In this document: positions 13,172 to 15,905 of the stretch, in pieces
Position numbering within the stretch: position 1 is the stretch's first letter
Layout of the letters: every line of letters begins with the position of its first letter
Made by a program: the position numbers and the translations under genes
Notes under the pieces: model-generated
The model's input: the letters and a program-made list of their open reading frames with translations, nothing else
What the model was told of the DNA's origin: nothing
The model's database searches: none
Assembly (NCBI GenBank): GCA_023396625.1
Contig: JAEWVY010000408.1
Location: forward strand, 1-15,905
Length of the DNA stretch: 15,905 nucleotides
Source of the DNA: Pseudomonadota bacterium
GTDB taxonomy: Bacteria > Pseudomonadota > Gammaproteobacteria > Burkholderiales > Burkholderiaceae_C
Direction of reading: 5' to 3'

Positions 13172-13798
13172 ATGAAAAAACTCTGGGACATTTCTCCCCC
13201 CATCACGGCTGGGTCACCGGTCTTTCCTGGAGACACGCCTTACAGCCAGACATGGACCGCAACCATCACCCCTGACTGTCCCGTCAACGTGGGCGCGATC
13301 ACGTTGTCTCCCCATGTGGGCGCGCACGCCGACGCCCCCCTGCACTATGACCCGCATGGGGCTGCGGCGGGCACGCTGGATCTGACACCTTACCTCGGCC
13401 CATGCCGTGTGATCCATGCCGTGAGTTGCGGCCCTCTCATCCAGTGGGCTCACTTGGCCCATGCCGCGCAGGCCTTGCCCCCCCGTGTGCTGGTCCGAAC
13501 CTATGCGCGCGCGCCGAATCAGTGGGACCCTCAATTCACGGCGTTCGATCCGGAAACGATCATGAAGCTGGCCGCCCTGGGTGTCCGGCTCATCGGCATC
13601 GACACTGCCAGCATCGACCCGGCAGACAGCAAGACCCTGCCCAGTCACCAGACGCTGCGGCGCCTCGACTTGCGCGTGCTGGAAAACCTGGTGCTCGACG
13701 ACGTTCCCGAAGGCGATTACGAGCTGATCGCGCTGCCCTTGAAGCTTGTGGCCGCGGACGCCAGCCCTGTTCGCGCCATTCTCCGTGCCCTAGCCTGA
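13172..13798 (+). CDS. kynB: kynurenine formamidase (arylformamidase)
   Basis: Hydrolyses N-formylkynurenine to kynurenine and formate, the second step of tryptophan breakdown. The 208-aa product belongs to the metal-dependent cyclase-like family. The metal-binding signature is HVGAHADAPLHYD with H48, H52 and D54, and H58 following. It opens with LWDISPPITAGSPVFPGDTP, typical of bacterial KynB, and ends with the conserved LENLVLDDVPEGDYELIALPLKL region. The ATG giving MKKLWDIS is chosen by family length (about 208-215 aa); the frame is open 80 codons further upstream but without similarity. No Shine-Dalgarno is visible. It is followed 34 nt later by kynU and is the first gene of the kyn operon. 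A kynR-type regulator gene, often divergent from kynB in pseudomonads, is not adjacent here. Confidence 0.95.
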   Translation: MKKLWDISPPITAGSPVFPGDTPYSQTWTATITPDCPVNVGAITLSPHVGAHADAPLHYDPHGAAAGTLDLTPYLGPCRVIHAVSCGPLIQWAHLAHAAQALPPRVLVRTYARAPNQWDPQFTAFDPETIMKLAALGVRLIGIDTASIDPADSKTLPSHQTLRRLDLRVLENLVLDDVPEGDYELIALPLKLVAADASPVRAILRALA

Positions 13799-13832
13799 CC
13801 GCCCCCAAAAATCAACGCCTGCCTGCCTCCCA

Positions 13833-15113
13833 ATGACACACCCCACCCTCGACGACTGCCGCACACTCGACGCGAACGACCCCCTGCATGTGCTGCGTGA
13901 GCAATTCGACTTGCCGCCGGGCTTGATTTATCTTGACGGCAACTCGCTGGGGCCTTTGCCCAAGGCGACACCTGCCCGCGTGGCCGAAGCCGTCACGCGT
14001 GAATGGGGTCGAGACTTGATTCGAGCCTGGAACACCGCCGGCTGGTTTGACCTGCCAGGCAAGATCGGTGACAAGATTGCACGCCTGATCGGCGCTGGTG
14101 AACATGAAGTCGTCGCGACCGACAGCACCTCCGTCAATCTCTACAAGGTCCTCAGCGCGGCTCTCCATATCGCCACCCAGGACGCTCCGCAGCGCCGGGT
14201 GATCGTCAGCGAACGCAGCAATTTCCCGACCGACCTCTACATCGCGCAGGCTCTGTGCGAGGAACGCGGCTACAGACTGCAGCTGGTGGAGTCCGACGAA
14301 ATCGCCGCGGCACTGACGACCGATGTCGCCGTGCTGATGCTCACGCACGTGAACTACCGCACAGGCGCGATGCACGACATGGCCGCCGTCACCGCGGCCG
14401 CCCATGCCAACGGCGCACTGACGGTGTGGGACCTCGCCCACAGCGCTGGTGCGGTGCCAGTCGACCTGAATGGGGCAGACGCCGATTTTTCGATTGGCTG
14501 TGGCTACAAATACCTCAACGGCGGCCCGGGCGCGCCAGCGTTCGTTTGGGTCAACCCGAAACATGCCGACCGCTTCCGGCAACCACTGGCCGGATGGTGG
14601 GGACATGCCGCACCGTTCGAGTTCAAGCCGGACTACCAGCCCGCGCCCGGCATCACACGCTACCTCTGCGGCACGCAACCTATTCTCAGCATGACCGCGC
14701 TGGACTGCGGGCTCGACACCGTGTTGGCTGCGCAACCCTGGGGCGGCATGGCGGCGCTGCGGGAAAAGTCACTCGCATTGACGGACCTGTTCATTGCCCT
14801 CGTGGAGGCGCGCTGTGCGGGCCATGGCCTGGGACTGGCGACACCGCGCAACCACGCCCAACGGGGCTCGCAAGTCTGCCTGACACGTCGCGAAGGCGCC
14901 TACGCGATCGTGCAGGCGCTCATCGCGCGCGGCACCATTGGCGACTTTCGCGCCGGCGATGGCGGCGCGCACCCGGACATCCTGCGCTTCGGACTGTCTC
15001 CGTTGTACATCGGTTTCCAGGACGTCTGGAATGCCGTGGAGCATCTCCGGCAAGTGCTCGAAACAAAGGAATGGCAACGCCCCGAATTCAACCGCAAGCA
15101 CGCAGTGACCTGA
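13833..15113 (+). CDS. kynU: kynureninase
   Basis: PLP enzyme of the aminotransferase class V fold that cleaves kynurenine to anthranilate and alanine. The 426-aa product is full length (about 416 in Pseudomonas fluorescens). Visible: IYLDGNSLGPLP at 32-43, the STSVNLYKVL phosphate-binding area at 98-107, the SERSNFPTDLY segment at 127-137, VWDLAHSAGAVPVDL with D200 at 198-211, and the Schiff-base lysine K226 in GCGYKYLNGGPGAPAF. The C-terminal domain has DGGAHPDILRFGLSPLYIGF. The ATG is at the conserved N-terminus, without an obvious Shine-Dalgarno. It lies 34 nt after kynB and 2 nt before kynA, so the three are one operon. The product anthranilate may feed anthranilate degradation or quinolone-type metabolites; nothing in the window decides this. 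Confidence 0.96.
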   Translation: MTHPTLDDCRTLDANDPLHVLREQFDLPPGLIYLDGNSLGPLPKATPARVAEAVTREWGRDLIRAWNTAGWFDLPGKIGDKIARLIGAGEHEVVATDSTSVNLYKVLSAALHIATQDAPQRRVIVSERSNFPTDLYIAQALCEERGYRLQLVESDEIAAALTTDVAVLMLTHVNYRTGAMHDMAAVTAAAHANGALTVWDLAHSAGAVPVDLNGADADFSIGCGYKYLNGGPGAPAFVWVNPKHADRFRQPLAGWWGHAAPFEFKPDYQPAPGITRYLCGTQPILSMTALDCGLDTVLAAQPWGGMAALREKSLALTDLFIALVEARCAGHGLGLATPRNHAQRGSQVCLTRREGAYAIVQALIARGTIGDFRAGDGGAHPDILRFGLSPLYIGFQDVWNAVEHLRQVLETKEWQRPEFNRKHAVT

Positions 15114-15115
15114 CC

Positions 15116-15905
15116 ATGCACTCACATCATTCCAAGCCCGAACACATCGTCCAGGAAGAAAAAGCCCGGCTCGATTTCAGCCAGACCATGAGCTACGGGG
15201 ACTACCTTCAGCTCGACGCCATCCTCAACGCGCAGAAAACGCTCTCGCTAGACCACAACGAGATGCTGTTCATCGTGCAGCACCAGACCAGCGAACTCTG
15301 GATGAAGCTCATGCTGCACGAACTCGGCGCCGCGGTGGCCCGCATCGCCAGCGACGACCTGCCAACGGCCTTCAAGATGCTCGCCCGCGTAAGCCGAATC
15401 ATGGAGCAACTGGTTCACGCCTGGGACGTGCTGGCCACCATGACCCCCCCCGAATACAGCGCCATCCGGCCCTACCTCGCCAACTCGAGCGGTTTCCAGA
15501 GCTACCAGTACCGATGCATCGAGTTCACGCTTGGCAACAAGAACGCCGCGATGCTCAAGCCCCATGCCCATCGGCCGGATTTGCTGGCGATGGTGCGATC
15601 CGCCCACGAAGCCCCCTCGCTATACGACGAAGCGCTGCGCCTCCTGGCCCGCCGAGGCCTGCCCGTTCCAGAGACCCATACCCTTCGCGACTGGACACAG
15701 CCCTACACTGAAAGCGAGGCCGTGGAACAAGCATGGCTGCGGGTCTATCGCGACCCGAAACAGTATTGGGACCTCTATCAACTGGGGGAGGAATTGACCG
15801 ATCTGGAGGACGCGTTCCGGCTCTGGCGCTTCCGCCATCTGACCACGGTGGAGCGGGTGATCGGCTTCAAACGCGGCACGGGCGGCACAGGTGGCGTCAG
15901 CTACC
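15116..15905 (+). CDS. kynA: tryptophan 2,3-dioxygenase (partial, cut by window end)
   Basis: Haem enzyme inserting O2 into the indole ring of tryptophan to yield N-formylkynurenine, the first and usually rate-setting step of the pathway. Translation from ATG 15116 runs open to the window edge for 263 residues. The catalytic/substrate histidine is H56 in FIVQHQTSELW and the axial haem ligand is H241 in WRFRHLTTVERVIG; both are one residue off the Xanthomonas campestris numbering (H55, H240). R118 in AIRPYL matches the carboxylate-binding arginine, and SGFQSYQYR and the glycine-rich GTGGTGGVSY are also conserved. Only about the last 20 residues should lie beyond the edge, judging by usual family length of about 280. 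It follows kynU by 2 nt, with a poor Shine-Dalgarno, suggesting coupled translation. Confidence 0.96.
   Translation, partial: MHSHHSKPEHIVQEEKARLDFSQTMSYGDYLQLDAILNAQKTLSLDHNEMLFIVQHQTSELWMKLMLHELGAAVARIASDDLPTAFKMLARVSRIMEQLVHAWDVLATMTPPEYSAIRPYLANSSGFQSYQYRCIEFTLGNKNAAMLKPHAHRPDLLAMVRSAHEAPSLYDEALRLLARRGLPVPETHTLRDWTQPYTESEAVEQAWLRVYRDPKQYWDLYQLGEELTDLEDAFRLWRFRHLTTVERVIGFKRGTGGTGGVSY

Noticed and set aside
12865..13236. Possible minus-strand gene between ykgJ and kynB
   Set aside because: The 123-residue translation has no recognisable motif, overlaps ykgJ and kynB ends and lacks a good ribosome site.
1..15905. Mobile element, phage, toxin-antitoxin or defence island
   Set aside because: No transposase, integrase, terminal repeats, tRNA target or small toxin-like genes; all major genes are housekeeping or metabolic with uniform composition.

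Overview
The window looks like ordinary chromosomal backbone of a GC-rich betaproteobacterium of the order Burkholderiales, probably Comamonadaceae or a close relative. This rests on the block purM / AI-2E transporter / hda / HAD hydrolase / pcnB, on the divergent murJ-rpsT pair, on a DUF3579 gene beside argD-argF, and on the wording of the proteins. It is inferred from recognised families and gene order; no search was run. I see no rRNA, tRNA, CRISPR array, insertion sequence, phage gene or integration site.

Layout. (1) 9-4152, minus strand: a compact run in the order AI-2E transporter, hda, HAD-IB hydrolase, pcnB, with 4-nt overlaps at the first two junctions. (2) purM at 4274-5317 diverges from it, and the shared 121-bp gap carries mirrored TAAAAT hexamers. 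(3) 5467-7645, plus strand: three overlapping genes for an isochorismatase-like cysteine hydrolase, a DJ-1/PfpI-family enzyme and a GlxA-type (DJ-1 plus AraC) regulator, preceded by two tandem dyads. (4) murJ (minus, GTG start) diverges from rpsT (plus), which ends at a 28-bp palindromic terminator shared with a convergent DUF3579 gene. (5) 10289-10464 is a short AT-rich spacer with two perfect palindromes, a candidate -10 and a terminator-like hairpin just before argD. (6) argD-argF-ykgJ form an arginine-biosynthesis operon with a cysteine-cluster protein attached. (7) kynB-kynU-kynA, the tryptophan-to-anthranilate kynurenine pathway, close the window; kynA is cut by the right edge and lacks only the C-terminal end.

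How the genes work together. argD and argF supply consecutive or near-consecutive steps of ornithine/citrulline synthesis. kynA, kynB and kynU make N-formylkynurenine, kynurenine and then anthranilate plus alanine. The minus-strand block mixes DNA-replication control (Hda), RNA 3'-end polyadenylation (PcnB) and two less defined proteins; this is conserved neighbourhood more than a pathway. The cysteine hydrolase / DJ-1 / GlxA operon is the only cluster with unknown substrate, and it is the best candidate for undescribed chemistry. Nothing here is clearly a novel large system. The most useful leads are that operon, its upstream dyads, the palindromes and hairpin ahead of argD, and the dyads ahead of kynB.
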